Of a stretch of DNA of 64,000 nt, positions 12,601-25,855 are shown piece after piece. The translations under genes were made by a program, and so were the position numbers. Every line of letters starts with the position of its first letter. Positions within the stretch are counted from its first letter, which is position 1. The DNA is taken from assembly GCA_013396655.1 (NCBI GenBank), contig WBMV01004766.1, positions 124,001-188,000 of the forward strand, written 5' to 3'. The notes under the pieces are model-generated. The model was not told the origin of the DNA and did not search any database. It saw nothing but the letters and a program-made list of their open reading frames with translations. This DNA is from Campylorhamphus procurvoides (Eukaryota > Chordata > Aves > Passeriformes > Dendrocolaptidae).

Positions 12601-15600
12601 TCCCAGGGGTTCAACTAACTGCTGTTTCTCAGACTTGGGTACTGAACAAGCAGTTCTTCAGTGGGAACAATCAGATCAGCTTCAATGTCTTCCATGGAAC
12701 AATGCCAAATTACATCAGCTGAGGATCTGATCCACTGATAAATGATATAAAAATATCACCAAAATCTTGCTTTGAGTCACAGTCACTGGCACCCCATTTC
12801 TGAATGGCTGCACGTGAACATATTCTTACACTTGATGGGACACAATGGAAATAATAAAAATCAGTGTTTACAGTAAGAAAGGATGGAAACCCTCTCCCTA
12901 GCAGACACCTGAGTTAAAGAAATCTTCATTATTTCAGGAAATTAACCTCAGTGTCCTAGAAAACCAGTTAAGGAATATGGATCTTGTGTTGGTGTATGGA
13001 GAGAAATTACACAATTGGTGACGCCTCAGAAAAAAATGCCTGCTGACTGTGGATTAGAGTCTGCCATTTCAGTATTCCTGCTTACCCTTTAATTTTAAGG
13101 AAATATTACTGTATGCATCTGTAGGCATTGGTGTCCAGCAGCCAGTGGAGGGAGGTAGAACATAGGAACAACAGATCAAAGAAATAAGGATTATTGAGCT
13201 ATGCAGGAAGGTTTTAACAAGAATTGATTTAGTTTGCTCATCTCCTGAAATATTTTCTTCTTTCATTTTTCATTTTTATGATACATTAGTCTCTTGCAAA
13301 TAAAACATCATCCCCAAATTATCAGGAAGGGATTAGTTTGCTGATTAATGAGCTGGCACCACGCAGAGAAGTAGTTTTTAGGTGTTTCATTTGAGGGAAA
13401 AAAAAAAGGATAATATTGAAATTTTAGAAGATTTATTTAACCTGAAGAGAGGTTTCAAACACTTTGTAGCTTCTTCTTTACATGTTCAGGATTCAGTTGA
13501 GCTTCTGACTTGCCACCTCTGTGCTGGGAATAGAGTAGAGACAGAGAAGAAAATACAATGTTGATAACACAAAAGAAACCATTTAATATGAAGATTACAA
13601 ACTTCATATGGGGGTGGAGAAGGGGTAGGATTTCAGACGGTACAGATCACAATAACTCCATTAAATAAATCTGATCCTCTTCTTTCACTGATCCATTTTC
13701 CTCCTTGACACTCTAACTGGTTCTGGAATGGATAAGTTGTGATCATGTCACTGTTCTTCCCTGATGGATTTTTCCATTCCTATAACAATTTCTTCATGCA
13801 GAAAAAAACTGTTAGTATGTTGGTCCCGGAGGGATGGAGGGTGTTTGGTGTTTCTTTCCTAGCTCAGTCTCTCCCAGTCTATACTATTGGTTCTTTTTGT
13901 TTGTTTTTAATCTGTAGTCTGGAATTGCTAATAAAGGTAGAATTGCACATAAATAAAACCCATGTGAAGTGAAATGAGCTATTGGTTCTGTCTGAATGAA
14001 ATGGAGGTCTGAAAACTCAAAGTTAGGATAGAAATTTCTCATTGCACAATTCTCCATACATTTTTCAGATGAAATGTTATGGTGACTGCTAAAATGGAAG
14101 GAGACATGGGCTAACAGGCAGATCAGAACAAGGGGATAAGAGAATCCAGATCAAGGCAGTGCTGGTAGAAACTTATGTGAAAGCCATTCTGTATAGACGA
14201 TGTGAGTGAAGATGCTGAAGACCAGTGCTGTCTACCCAAGAGAATTTTAAGACTTCCATGTCACTGCCTAAGCAGACAGATCTTTTCCAGAATGGTGCTG
14301 CCTACCTACATTTGTCTTTGCACCTTTGATGTCTTCCTTGTAGTGCTTTACTCCATCTTTGGCTCAACTTCCCTAGCTGTTTCTCCTGTCTGGGAGTTTG
14401 GTGAGTGACACTGACAATGAGTGGAGTTCAGCCAGCAAACAGGCAAGTGATGAACAAGCTCTGAGTAAGGACATGATGAGCTGCATCACATCAAGAATTC
14501 ATAGTTCCACCCAGGAGATTTGAGAGTGAGCAGAGAAGCTGAGAGTGACCAGATTTAGGATCACCAGCTGTGTTGCCAGCAACCCAAGGGAACACAAGAT
14601 GCTGTAGCTTTTGCTTGCCAATTTCTTTTCCTTAGCAAAACCATACAAATACACCTGTGGCTCTTGGACTATAACCAAAACAAAGCAAAGAATTATCACT
14701 TAAGTGTTTCCATGACTATGATTTCTGTATGATTATTTATTTAATGCATGAGTAAAGCAAGCTGAATACATAACATATTCACCAGTCACTTTTCTAACTT
14801 AGGGTATAGTTTCACAATACTGTCTGACCCCTGATTGCCTCAATTGTGATAGAACTCCTTATATCATTCAATAATAGAGCAATTAGTCAATTAGTCTTTA
14901 TATCATTATACACAGGCACAAACAAAAGCTGTCTCCAGGGCTTGGAAGATCAGGAGCAACACACTGAGCATGTGAAAACCTCTGATTTTTGTCAGGGAAG
15001 GCAGCACCGTCCATGGGGAGGAAAAACAGAGACTCCGGCTGCTCTCTCAATTCCAGGCTCAGGTATGACCAGCAGGAGCCTGGAATCTGTACACCAGGTT
15101 TTACATTTTCATAAAGGCTTGACAGACACAAGCCCCGCAAAGAAAATGGGATGAAATTCAGTCACTATTTGAGTTTGTGATGAAACTCCCACTGATTCCT
15201 CTGGATCACATTTTCTTCCCTGAACTTTACTGCTTTATCCCAGTGATATGTCTGAGGACAAAGTGAGCAGAATGTCAATGCCTGGTTTTATAACCAGACA
15301 AACTTTGGCTGCCATAGCAGCTGCTTTTCACCTGACCATCAAGCACTGGGCAAATACAGGAGTCAGGGGAGCTGACCCGTGTCTCATCCCTGTCCCCACA
15401 GGTGAGCACTCGGTGACCAGGCGTGATCCAGCTCACAGCCTTTCTCTCTTCTGTCTTTACAGTCTGCATTAAACAAAATATGAGCCAGACAGAAAAGCTA
15501 GAGTGGATTTGAAATTGGGCTATACAAGTTCACCCACCACTAATAAAGCATCTGAAAGGGTGCCATTTCTCCTCAACACTTGACTATACATTTATTCAGA

Positions 15601-16992
15601 AAATAAATGCACTAATCTCAGGTCAGTTAGAACAAAAGTTGCCCTTTCAGAAGAGATATCTCATACTGAACTCTCATTCACAGTTTGTACTCCGGAATCT
15701 TGCTTTTATGTGGCTGCCCAGACGGAGCACATTTAAATGGATCATGTGGATGTCTTTTGATGAAAGATTTGGCTGAAATGTTAGTGGGAGGATTTTGAGG
15801 AGCTGGATGCTGCAACTGCTGCTGTGGCCATGCGAGGCTGCCACCTTCCTTGTGCTCTCATCAGGAAGATGTAAAACATCCAGAGAATTTTCTCACATGT
15901 ACTGAAACATTTAGCAGCGTGAGGATAACATCACATATTTCTCTGTTATCCCTTTCCCTTGGCATCTGATTTTGACCACCACCAGAGACATGATACAGCT
16001 CCAAAGATGGAACTTGTGCCTGACTCATTAGTAGAGCCATTTTCATGTTCTGAAAATACGTTATTTCCCATTTTTTTATGGCAGCTGGGTGGCTGCCACT
16101 AATAAGCAGTTGCTTATGAGAATTATTTCTCCACACATTCTTAAAATAGAAAAAGCAAAGTATGCATTGCTAGAGAGTTTTAATTTCAGACATTTAGATC
16201 TCAGGGAGATGCTGCAGCTTAGTGAACAAGACAAGGCACATCTGTAATACACTATAGCCCACATTTTGTCCTATTGGCAATTCATTTTCGACCATGATGC
16301 CTTCTACATTCCAGTTAGTGGTGTGAAAAAGTAAGTAAAGGGCATCAAGTTATTTACTGGATGTGACTCAGAAAGCAGAATCAAATCTCACAGCCAAGGA
16401 GGGCAAATGGTAAGCTGATAAGGAACAGTTTTCTTGGGACTTTGTGCTGAATGATGGTTTCTTCTAGACCTGTCCCTCCTCTGGTCTCACAGATCCATTT
16501 GTTCCATCTGATTTACCTTACTCTTTTCAATTCTTACCTTGTCTCTTCAATTTGCACTAAATTCAGGCCTGTGAGATCTACCACAGCAGCTGATTCCCTT
16601 GTTATTTTTCACCTGAATGGAGAGGCCAGCACAGAGAGGGCAAAAGGAGGGAGGTGCTGCTGTGCACACACTACCAGAGCCTGCTGCAGGGGAGGACAGG
16701 AGCTAAATCACTTCCCAAGTAAATTAAACCAATTCTTATTCCATCATTGCCCCAAAAAAAGTTTAAAAAAAAAAGTAAAATTCAGGAATAATACAGGCCA
16801 TCTATTCAAAGTGGTTAAAGATTTGCTGGCCCTCATCCTAGCATGCTCTCAATAATTTAGCCTGTTAAGTGGTTGGATACAGTGAAACTGGTTATTCCAT
16901 AAGCACAGGAAGAATAAATATTATTAATAATAATTAATGCCTGTAAAGCTTTTTGCAAAAAGATAGTTGCTATAGAAACCTTCAGCAGTTCA
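9606..16992. other. Unique non-coding sequence
   Basis: I find no gene or recognisable element. The sequence is AT-rich with several T or A runs (for example 10340-10365 and 13390-13400). A plus-strand segment near 15244-15402 has one open frame between a modest acceptor and an ACAG|gtgagc donor, but its translation resembles nothing known, so it is not called. Confidence 0.5.
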
Positions 16993-17027
16993 TATGTATA
17001 TATAAATATATATATATATATATATAC
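16993..17027. repeat. (TA)n dinucleotide repeat
   Basis: About 35 bp of alternating T and A with one interruption near 17004-17006. It is a simple repeat and possibly length-polymorphic. Confidence 0.93.
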
Positions 17028-17110
17028 AATCATTATTGCAACTTATTTAATTTGAAAATAAGAAAATTCATATGTGGCAGAGGTTAATCATACAAGTATG
17101 TGTATTTATT

Positions 17111-17132
17111 TTGTTGTTTGTTTGTTTGTTTG
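17111..17132. repeat. (TTTG)n tetranucleotide repeat
   Basis: Five near-perfect TTTG units lie about 85 bp after the TA repeat. An equivalent tract occurs at 40593-40610. Confidence 0.88.
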
Positions 17133-20100
17133 CTTTATTCAGCAGACACCTTAAAGTATTTTCTTCATTTAGTAAGTTACAGAGAACAGGTTACCTCAAT
17201 AACTGAATTATTTCAGTCTCATACAACTATCAAATCAACCTGGGTTTGCAGCAGAATCTGGCTGGAGAAAATCAGAAGTGAATCACATCCATAATTCCTG
17301 CAGCTCTTCAGGGAACTGTGGCTGCATTTCAGTGTCCTGTTGCATGTGTAAACAGGGGGATGCCATTAGCAAAGTACAGGTGTAGAGAGCATTAAATGTT
17401 TTTCTAATCAGTATTTCTATCTACCAGTCTGTTAACACAAGGTTTGGGTGGGAAAGTCCATTCCTGAAAAGCTTAAGAAGTGGTTTATGTATTTTTCTTT
17501 ATGCTCAGAAAATGGATTTCCTCTTTTAAGTACAATACCTGAAAATAAAAGTACATCTGGACAGGTGCTTCATTCCTTCCTCTGTCTCCATATTTGAAAC
17601 AGAAGTGCCACACCAGCAGAGAATAAATTGTGGTGGAGTGGATTTTCCTAAGGGCTCTTTCCTCTGGGGAATGATGAATCTGGTGAGCCATGAGTGTAAA
17701 TACTACGTCAAAAGAATGAAAATGAATCAAAGACAAGATTTCTTCTGTTTCCCCTACCACTATTTGTGGTACAAGAAATTAAATCTTAGTAAAATTCTTA
17801 GGTTACCCAGAATTCCAATATTTAATTTTGTTTTCTATGTTTTATTTTGGCCTCAATACTTGATTGCAATTCACAAAAAGAAGTTTTCATTTGACAATAT
17901 CTACACCCATCTCAAGGTCATCTCTCACACTTATCACAATTCACAGAGTCTTTGGAAAGACTTCTTTTTGGGCTGAACAATTTGTCATCTCAAGTTTTAG
18001 AGCCATCTGTTTGAAGAAGCATTAAATCTACACTATTTTTAACCAGCAACAACCAGTTTCTATTTTTATTTTGTTATGTTTTACAGGAGCTCTATTGTTA
18101 GCTTTTTCAAAGGCTTCTCAAGAGGTTCCAACTTTGGATGACTTTTTTATTTTTAACTTTTTGAATTGCTACCTGTTCTTACCTTCATTTATTTATTATG
18201 GAATATCTCAGTGTCCAAAGTGTCATGTTTCCTTAAATCTTAGAGATTACCCGTTTCCATTTGCTATATATTTATGACTGTACTCGCATATAATGTTTGA
18301 AATGAAAATTTAGAACTCAAAATTAGGTTTTCCATTCAGATTCTCTTCCACCTGTCAGTGTGCCAGTAGATGCAACAATGTATTAGGATGTCATCAGGTA
18401 TATCCCAGTTTGCAGGTCCACATGAAGAAACAGGGAATGCACATCAACCCTCCACACAACAGAGTGCAAATCTTTATTATTTCATGATATAAACATCAGG
18501 AGGGACAGGTCCTTTCAAAGAAACTGATGTCTGCATGCAACAGGAGAGATAGATTGGTTTGTTAGAGAGCAGGAGAAGGATTTTCACAGCCTTCCTTGAA
18601 GAGAAATAGGGGAAAAAAGGTAACAAGAAAATAAAGTAAGTAAATAAATCCCAAATTAATCCAGAAGGCATTGCAAGAATTAAGGCTGAAGAATATGAAA
18701 TACATTCCTTGTAAGTACTCCCTTCTTCTCTTTCCCTATTTTACTTTGACTGAATAAAAACTGTGTTAAGACTGATGAGAGACCAGCTATGTCACAGCAT
18801 ACTGGCCCTGCAAAACAGAAAACAGATAATTATATAACTCTGGAACTTCTGGTGCATACCAGGTGTTTAAACAAAATCATAAAAATGCCCCATATTGAAG
18901 AGAGCAACCAGTAAATTAGCATACAGTGGGACAGCTGGGTGTGATGACTCAGTGGAAACTCCAGTGCCAATAAAGCAAATACCAGTTTTGACACTGATTT
19001 CACAGGGACCAGTAGCTTATCTGGGAGTGAACATAATTCAGACAGTAATCTTTGAGAAAAATGGATGAATTTAAGTGAAAAACTTCAGGTTTGAATTCCA
19101 TTACAGCCAAAAGAGATGTACGGTTCAAAAAATAATTCAGATTTAAATTTTAACATTTTTGTCACTGGACATTTACAAATATACAAAGTGGGATATAAAT
19201 GGTACAAGGGTTGTTGGCCTGGGTTTTTACTGATTAAATAGTAGATCTGAATTCTTTTACTAGATTGCTTGTCTTAAACAACATCTTATCAATTATTTTT
19301 GTCTAGGCTAAACATGGAATCAAGTAGAAAGATATCCCCATGAGATGGGCTGGGAGGTCATTTCACTTTGCAGGGCAGTGGCCAAATGCCTGGTAAGAAT
19401 TCTTCTTAACAGGGTGACCTTGAAATAGTTCAGACTCAGTTTCTGAAGCCCAGCTTGGACCAGTGTGTACTGAGGAATGCAACGACACAGCCTCTCACCT
19501 GGCATGGAAAGAGGCCACTGCAGACCCAAAAGCAGTAGAATCTTTTTTCTGGTGTGGTCTAGTGCTCCACTGGATGCTCTTTCTTGATCTGAAATAAGAA
19601 ATAATCTATATGAAGGTGTCTGGACCAGGATTAGAATTTCAGGGTTAAAAAAAAAAGAAAGAAAATAACTGGTTTATTCATGAAAAATGGATTAGAGTCC
19701 TGTGTATTATGTTCTACATTCACCTAACAACCACGTTTTGGATGTATAATACCTATTTATGTGAGGAGAACAAATCCAATTAACTCTTTCTTTCCTTTTC
19801 TTAATTAACCACCGCTTTATCATCTATTTTAATCAAGTGTCTTTCAACATAGAAGGAAGAAGGTCTGTTATTTTGTCTCCATTTGTTTTATTTTCCAATA
19901 AAAGGCAAATTGCTCTTTTCTTGTTAAATGTTGATTTTTATTTTTTTGGTGGTTCCCTGGATTTCATTTGCCCTTGTAGTGCTGTATGTCAAATGTCTCA
20001 TTATTAAAACAGAGAAAAAGGGCAACAGATATGCACATCCTGTGTTGTCTACCTTGATATGATTTGCCATCCACAACAACAGGAACAAAGTAAAAGCCTA

Positions 20101-21159
20101 TAGGTTGGATATAAAGGAAAAAGTACACAAAACACTTCAAAGTCTCACCTAAATTATTATTCTGTTCATAAAGACACTATTGATAAAAGCTACAACTATC
20201 CAGAGCAAATATCCTGTCATCATCTCATTTGCAAAGCTGTGCTGGATTATGTATTATAAAGGAAAAGAGAGAGGAAATAATTATACTTCCCCTTTAAGTA
20301 TTAAAAAGAGCTTTGGGATTTTTTTACTCATAAGAGTTCAGACTCTTTCCTTGTGCAAAGCAAATAATGCAAAAACTCCTTGAAGCACAAGATTAGATCA
20401 GAGCTCTGCTGTTCTGTATCCTGGGCAAACACAAATTAAGCTTTAGAAGTCTTAACACTGTGCTGCTGAACGAAGGTAAAACCAGATGGGTAGAAATAAG
20501 AAAAGATCACTAAGCAGATCAAGAATAAAGAGCCCAGGTGCTAAATCCATGTATGAGCTCAAGCACAGCAATGCCAAACCTCACATGCTGATGTGACAGT
20601 ACCCAGGACTAGACCTTAAGGAGCTTGAGAAAGTGTTTTGTGACAGCTGAGTTGCTCTGAGATAACGAGGAGGGAATGCTAATCTTTAGTCCTGGACACT
20701 AAGGAGGATTGGATCCTTTCCAGAGCTGGTAGCTGGTCTTTTACTTCCACCTGTGAATCTCATATGAAAGGGTCTCATCCTAAGGTGTGACTGGAGCTTC
20801 CTTTTGACATTATACCCTGACACCATTTTTTTTTAATTGTCTCTCTTTTTAACAGCAAAAAGTAGCTTTTTTGCAAAAAAAGAGATGTCTTTTCAGAGTT
20901 AAAGGTAGAAAGGGAAAAACTGAACTGAAAAACCGTCTGACTGGCAGATTCTAAACTACCAGCTACTTACCATCTTTATTCATACAATTCTATTACCCTG
21001 CTAAGCACTCTACAATCTTTATTTCTTTCTCCTCAACTTCTGCAGGCCCATATTAAATACATTCTGTGTCTCACGGGTTATTGAAAGCTACCTTTGGTGA
21101 CTTACAGAATCTGAGAGAGGATGGCAGGTTTTCACTCTCAGCACAAATACGGGCACAGG
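17133..21159. other. Unique non-coding sequence
   Basis: No gene or element is supported. The longest open frames (17605-17976 plus, 17485-17760 minus) are AT-rich in composition and overlap each other on opposite strands, as expected by chance. Confidence 0.5.
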
Positions 21160-21727
21160 AGGTGTCAGGGCCCTGGCTCCCTGTGGCTGTCCTCTGACAG
21201 CTTGTCCCCCAAACACCTGCCTGTCAGTGCCCCAAGGCTGTTGAAGGGGAAAATCTAATTGTAACTACTTCGGAGTAGTCACCTGCTGTCCCACCACCTG
21301 TTATTTGAACAGGACCACCTCTAACTTGCAATAGGAATGGCCTGGGGTGTGCATTAATGCCCCTGATAAGGTTATATCTGACCCCAAGATGCAGGGCTGA
21401 TATATGGGGGGTGTTTCTATAAAAGTCAGATGTTGGGAGTGGACAGAAAGGCTGTCTTTTGGACATCAGCCATCCCAAATCAGGGCCTTCATGGATACAG
21501 GAGAGACCTGAGCACAGCAAACCACTGGAGAAGTGAGTACATCTTTTTTTCCATGCACACATGGAATCTAACGTTCTTGCATCCTTGCTTGAGTAGGAGC
21601 ATATGGAATTTAGCATTCTTGCATCCAAGCTTCAGTACGGACAGAAGAAAGAGAAAGCTAAAGGCTGGGGAATAAAGTGTGTAGTTTTATGCTACTATTT
21701 TCTTATAGTTTTTTCTTTCCGGTAACA
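21160..21727 (+). mobile_element. Solo-LTR-like block, candidate endogenous retrovirus LTR
   Basis: A roughly 570-bp block begins TGTCAGGG and can be ended at GGTAACA, giving the TG...CA ends typical of long terminal repeats. Inside, a TATA box (ctataaaag, 21418-21426) is followed about 250 bp later by an AATAAA polyadenylation signal (21671-21676), the order expected of U3-R-U5. Between them lies a 42-bp tandem duplication. The block is more GC-rich and CpG-richer than its flanks. I could not find matching target-site duplications, and no internal retroviral genes are adjacent, so a solo LTR is an inference. A chance promoter-like segment is the alternative. Confidence 0.4.
21560..21640. repeat. 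42-bp imperfect tandem duplication
   Basis: Two copies offset by 42 bp share 'atggaat(c/t)ta', 'ttcttgcatcc' and the following 'gctt(g/c)agta'. It lies inside the LTR-like block between its TATA box and AATAAA signal. Internal duplications of this size are common in LTRs. Confidence 0.75.
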
Positions 21728-24347
21728 GAGCACAGAAAAGTTCATTCTTTCCTGAGAGAGGGAGGCATTGCAGGAGTATGTTTTAATTCCAAGGGTCTGA
21801 TATGGACCAAACATCCCTCTGAGCAGCTTTGGCCAGGGAATGTAATGGAGTTTTTGAAGAGAGAATGCATGGCTATCAAACAGGATCAGAAATCCAATAT
21901 GAGTCAGGATGCCTCTTGCAGGCTCAGAACTGGATAAGAAACAAGGAAACTTCAGTCAATAAAGAACGAATAGTGGAGTAGGAGGCACCCTCAGGGTTAT
22001 ATTTGAGGGAAAAGCAATTGCAGAGACTGAAGAGAAATAAACTCTGATTTCTAAATGCTTACAGAGAGCTGATAGCTCAGAGTTTTAGCAGTTGCTTCCA
22101 TTACTGCCATTTCATGCAAAAATTGCAAGTGAAGCATTATCATAATTGCCCAGTTTGGAATACAATCATCTGTGTGCTGTTCCATGTGAGAAATATTAAT
22201 TCTGTTTGCCTGCCTCTGCCAGCGGTGCCAGATGAAAACCTCCACACTATTTTCTTTATGTGTGATAATAAAATCAATTGGATTCCACTACTGTTCAGAA
22301 ATAAGGAACTTAAATATTTTAAGAGAAGTTGGTCTAAAATAAGAACAGGAAAACAATTCCCTCCAACTGTAATTTCCTGCCTGACTGCACAACAATTTTC
22401 TACAAACTATCTTTCTTCTGTGGATTCAGCTGGAATTCAGCCAGGATGGATCTTATTACAAAACACTTACAATCCATCTTTAAAAGACTTGATGTCAGCC
22501 CTATTCATGTGTCCTTTGCTTTGTCTATCCAGAAACTTATCCCAGGTTTACCTGTCTCTGAGCAGCTGGATGAGGAAGGACCTGTCTGTGGCAGCTCTTC
22601 AGCAGCTTCTTGAAAGCCTTTTGACAGGAATGCAACTCCCGTCCATATGGATCAGGCAGATTGGAGGGATTCCAGGGATCTTGTGTTCCCCTAAGTGAGA
22701 GGAACATGGAAGAAAAACTGGCGTAGATGGAGAACTGACAGAGCAAACAAATGAAACAAAACAGCAGCAACAACTCTCCCCGCAAGTAGGAGCTCAGATT
22801 TTTGCTTCATCCCAAAGATTGAAACCTTCCACAGAAGTAGTTCTTCATTTGTTTTCCTGTGATAAATTTCAATCTTTCACTATTTTTTCAATTTTCAACC
22901 ACTTTTTTCCCTAGAGAAACCTTAAGGGATGAAGTTTTAAGCACTGCAATCTCCCCCCTGAATAGGAAAAAAAAAAAGGTAGTTTATTGACTTGGAAGCT
23001 CTTTTTCCATGCTTTTCTTTTTCCCACTAGGAATCTTGACAGGACAGATCAATTGGGCCTACTTAAAACCTTTTTATTTCTAACCATATTATTTTGTGTT
23101 CAACTTAACAGAGACAGGTCTCTGGGCTGCAATCTAGATGCATCAATACGCATTTATGAGTTACACAGGTGAAAAAAGCCTCATTTTTCTTAAATGAGAC
23201 ATATTCTCTGCCACAGTGTCTAAGAAATTACGTAGTGCAGACTGCCTCTTCTAAATGATTGAATAGAAATCAAGTAGTAAAGTTGTACAATGCTGTGTGT
23301 ATATAAAATGTGGATATCTTTTTGGCTGTGTTTGTCAACCAGTTCATTGAATTTTACATAAATATAACTTCTGCAAAAGAATATTGACAGGAAACCATGC
23401 CATAGTTTTTCACACAAACCTCCTCCATCCGGATGTATTGTGAAAACCCAGAGGTGAAAAGCACTGAGGAAAATGTGTTTCCATGTGCATTTGCCAATGG
23501 TTAGAACTCTGGTTAAAGTTTACTAAGTGCTGAATATGTCAACAGTTAGTATAGTCTTAAGTGCATATATATGAACACGTATAAATTTGTTTCATATATA
23601 TCAAACAAAAATGTATACATAGAAAACAAATATATTTTTATATTTATATATATATGAAGGAAAGAAAACACATAATATTTCTTCTTGTGGAGAGAGAATC
23701 TTTAATTCTCTCTCTCTCTCGGTGTCTCTTTTTTTATCATTGGAAATAGCTTTCTATACTTTCTAGGTGGAATTACAAAAATCCAGTTTCTCCTCTATTT
23801 GAATTAAGATGTCCTGGAGAATGCAAGCAGGTACCCATGGATTCAGGAAGATGCCAGTTGAGTTCCTTTGCATACAGAAGTGTCCACATGAGCACCAAGC
23901 ACCAAAAAAACTCAGTTGGAAGTGAGTAGAATATGGGATGGAAAACAAGGAAGGGCACAGAAGTCAGAGGATGAAAGTCACAAGGAGAAGCCAGTGGTTT
24001 ATGTAAAAGGAAATAGTGTTGTACTGCTCTGAGCAGCAAGTATAAACAGGAGAGAACAGGTGACACATCAGTGTGAAGCCAAATGTTTCAATGTCATTAT
24101 AGAACAGAGGTCAAAAAAGCAGTATTTTCTAATTTTTTTTAAATGCAAAGTATTCTGAATATTTGCTATTATCAGAATGGAACACAAGGAAGGAGGCAAA
24201 GCTTTCCTTTTCCAAAGAAGTTCAGACTTGTTTCTAAATATAACTTGTCAATGAGTATAAATATTAATTGTCAATAATTATAAATGGTTCATATCTCTTC
24301 TAAAATGTTGTGCATGTGTCTGGATGGTAAAACATAAAATAAAGCCT
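21728..24347. other. Unique non-coding sequence with AT-rich microsatellite-like tracts
   Basis: No gene is supported. The plus frame at 22114-22698 (194 codons) has no recognisable domain and no splice or promoter context. AT-rich imperfect tracts lie at 23560-23660 and a short (CT)n at 23705-23720. The right-hand part could be downstream flank or 3' untranslated region of the minus-strand candidate gene. Confidence 0.45.
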
Positions 24348-24353
24348 TTTTAT
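24348..24353 (-). terminator. Candidate polyadenylation signal (AATAAA, minus strand)
   Basis: On the minus strand an AATAAA hexamer occurs about 355 bp downstream of the stop codon of the candidate last exon at 24707-24824. It is a reasonable 3'-end signal if that exon is real. The hexamer is common by chance in AT-rich DNA, so the call depends entirely on the exon. Confidence 0.25.
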
Positions 24354-24706
24354 TTAAATACTGTTATAATATTTGCATATGCAGTTTGAGCATTTCTACA
24401 TCCAAATAAGCAGTTAAACCTGGACTTTAAGGGAGCGTGTAATGATCCGCAGGGAAATCTCCAGTTGGAATATGTTTCTTACATATCAACAAGTTCTAAA
24501 AAAGAAAAAAAAAAGATCATTACATATGTTTGTGAAACATGAGTGATCATTTCAGCCAAACCATTTCCATGTACACGCATGACTGCAGGGCATTCAAATT
24601 AAGTGCACGTATTGTGATGAGGAAAACTACTTTTTGCCTTATTAGTGATAAGAAGATTAACAAGTTCAAAGTTGTTAGATCTGCAGTTTAATCTTTGATT
24701 GACAGT

Positions 24707-24824
24707 CTAGTCCAATGGTTTACTTGGCAAGTGTTCCATGATGAGAACTTCCGTAGGAAACTCTAAAATATCCTGCAGCACTTCCCTACCTGCAGCATAA
24801 GAAATAAATCCAGTTATAGCACTT
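24707..24824 (-). CDS. Candidate terminal coding exon of an unidentified minus-strand gene
   Basis: On the minus strand a good acceptor (gaatttttcttccag) precedes one base completing a split codon, then 38 codons and a TAG stop. The encoded tail begins SAITGFISYAAG and ends MEHLPSKPLD, and I do not recognise the protein. By hand count, 13 of 38 codons start with G while only 5 have G second, a bias typical of coding DNA. The exon needs two bases from the previous exon, which the candidate at 25807-25855 supplies (AG+A). An AATAAA lies 355 bp downstream. The frame is short, so chance is not excluded. Confidence 0.35.
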
Positions 24825-25806
24825 CTGGAAGAAAAATTCTCTAGTTAAGTAGTGAAGTTAGAAGAAGGAATTTAAAAGTCTCTTTAGGTAAACAAAGAAA
24901 CAACAAAAAAGACAAGAAATAACAGTGGCAGAGGCAATTCTTTAAAAGTCTCAAATAAAACAATTTTATTTACTTGTTCTTTTAAATTGCAATTGCTTTA
25001 GCAATTTTTGGTGTTGTTTTCAAGATGTTGTGAGCTAAAGATAATTAGAAAACCCCATAAAAGGCGAAAGATTTGGAAAGATACTCTTGAAAAGAGGCCA
25101 CGTGAATAAAGATAAAATGAAAGCTTTTAAACCCAAAAAGGTACATGAAACACCAGCCAAATGGATAGTGCTTCCTGTTTGTCCCTCTCAGCCCTGGACA
25201 CATGGTGGGTGTCCATCTGCAACCTTTAATGGATATGACTTCCAGAAAGAACAAGCTCCTAAAGGTCATGAAAACAGGGGACCTTTGATGTTCCTTAATG
25301 TTGACAACCAAAATCATCGATGCTGAGAACCTTAAAAACCAAAAGTCATCTTGGACTTGAATATCTAAATCCAGTTTTGGGGACTCATGTCCTTTTGAGA
25401 CTCTGCCTTTCTGGATTTGGGTCCCCAAGACCTGCCTGATCATGGAGCAGATGACACAGACTTATCCCACAATTGTTTCCTGAGAATAATCCTATGGAAA
25501 CATGAGGCTTGTTGAAAGCTGTGGTGATGGTTTATGGGTTAGTGAGGTATGGTATGAACTGAAATCCTGCACATGTCCCTGGTAGGGAGGATATAATGCC
25601 CTCAGAAGGTGGTTTGCTCACTACAGGAAATTTCTATCTGAAAGACAAGCTTTGTGCTGCTTGCTTTTACTTCCAGCCACCTTTCCTCTCTTCTCCTAGC
25701 CTGGGGATCCACCTTTCCCTCCTCTCATGGTAGCTGTGACTGGTTCATAGTGATGCAGGGGGAAACTTCACTTCAAAGTCCATGACTTTGCAGAACTGTG
25801 GTTTAC

Positions 25807-25855
25807 CTGTTTATTGCTGTGTGACATTCTACTAATGCCATTCTATTCACGTCAT
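25807..25855 (-). CDS. Candidate 49-nt internal exon, same minus-strand gene
   Basis: The minus strand shows a pyrimidine-rich acceptor (tctattttgacttttaag) and a good ACAG|gtaaac donor. Of the three frames only one is open; it gives DVNRMALVECHTAIN between two split codons. Six of fifteen codons start with G. It takes two bases at its start and leaves two at its end, which fits 30211-30279 before it and 24707-24824 after it. I cannot assign a function. Exon-like segments this short are frequent by chance, so its main support is phase agreement with its neighbours. Confidence 0.25.

Noticed and set aside
21224..21628. 134-codon minus-strand frame
   Set aside because: It lies antisense across the LTR-like block and has no recognisable domain.
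22114..22698. 194-codon plus-strand frame as a gene
   Set aside because: No domain, signal peptide, splice structure or coding-like composition was seen; a frame of this length can occur by chance.
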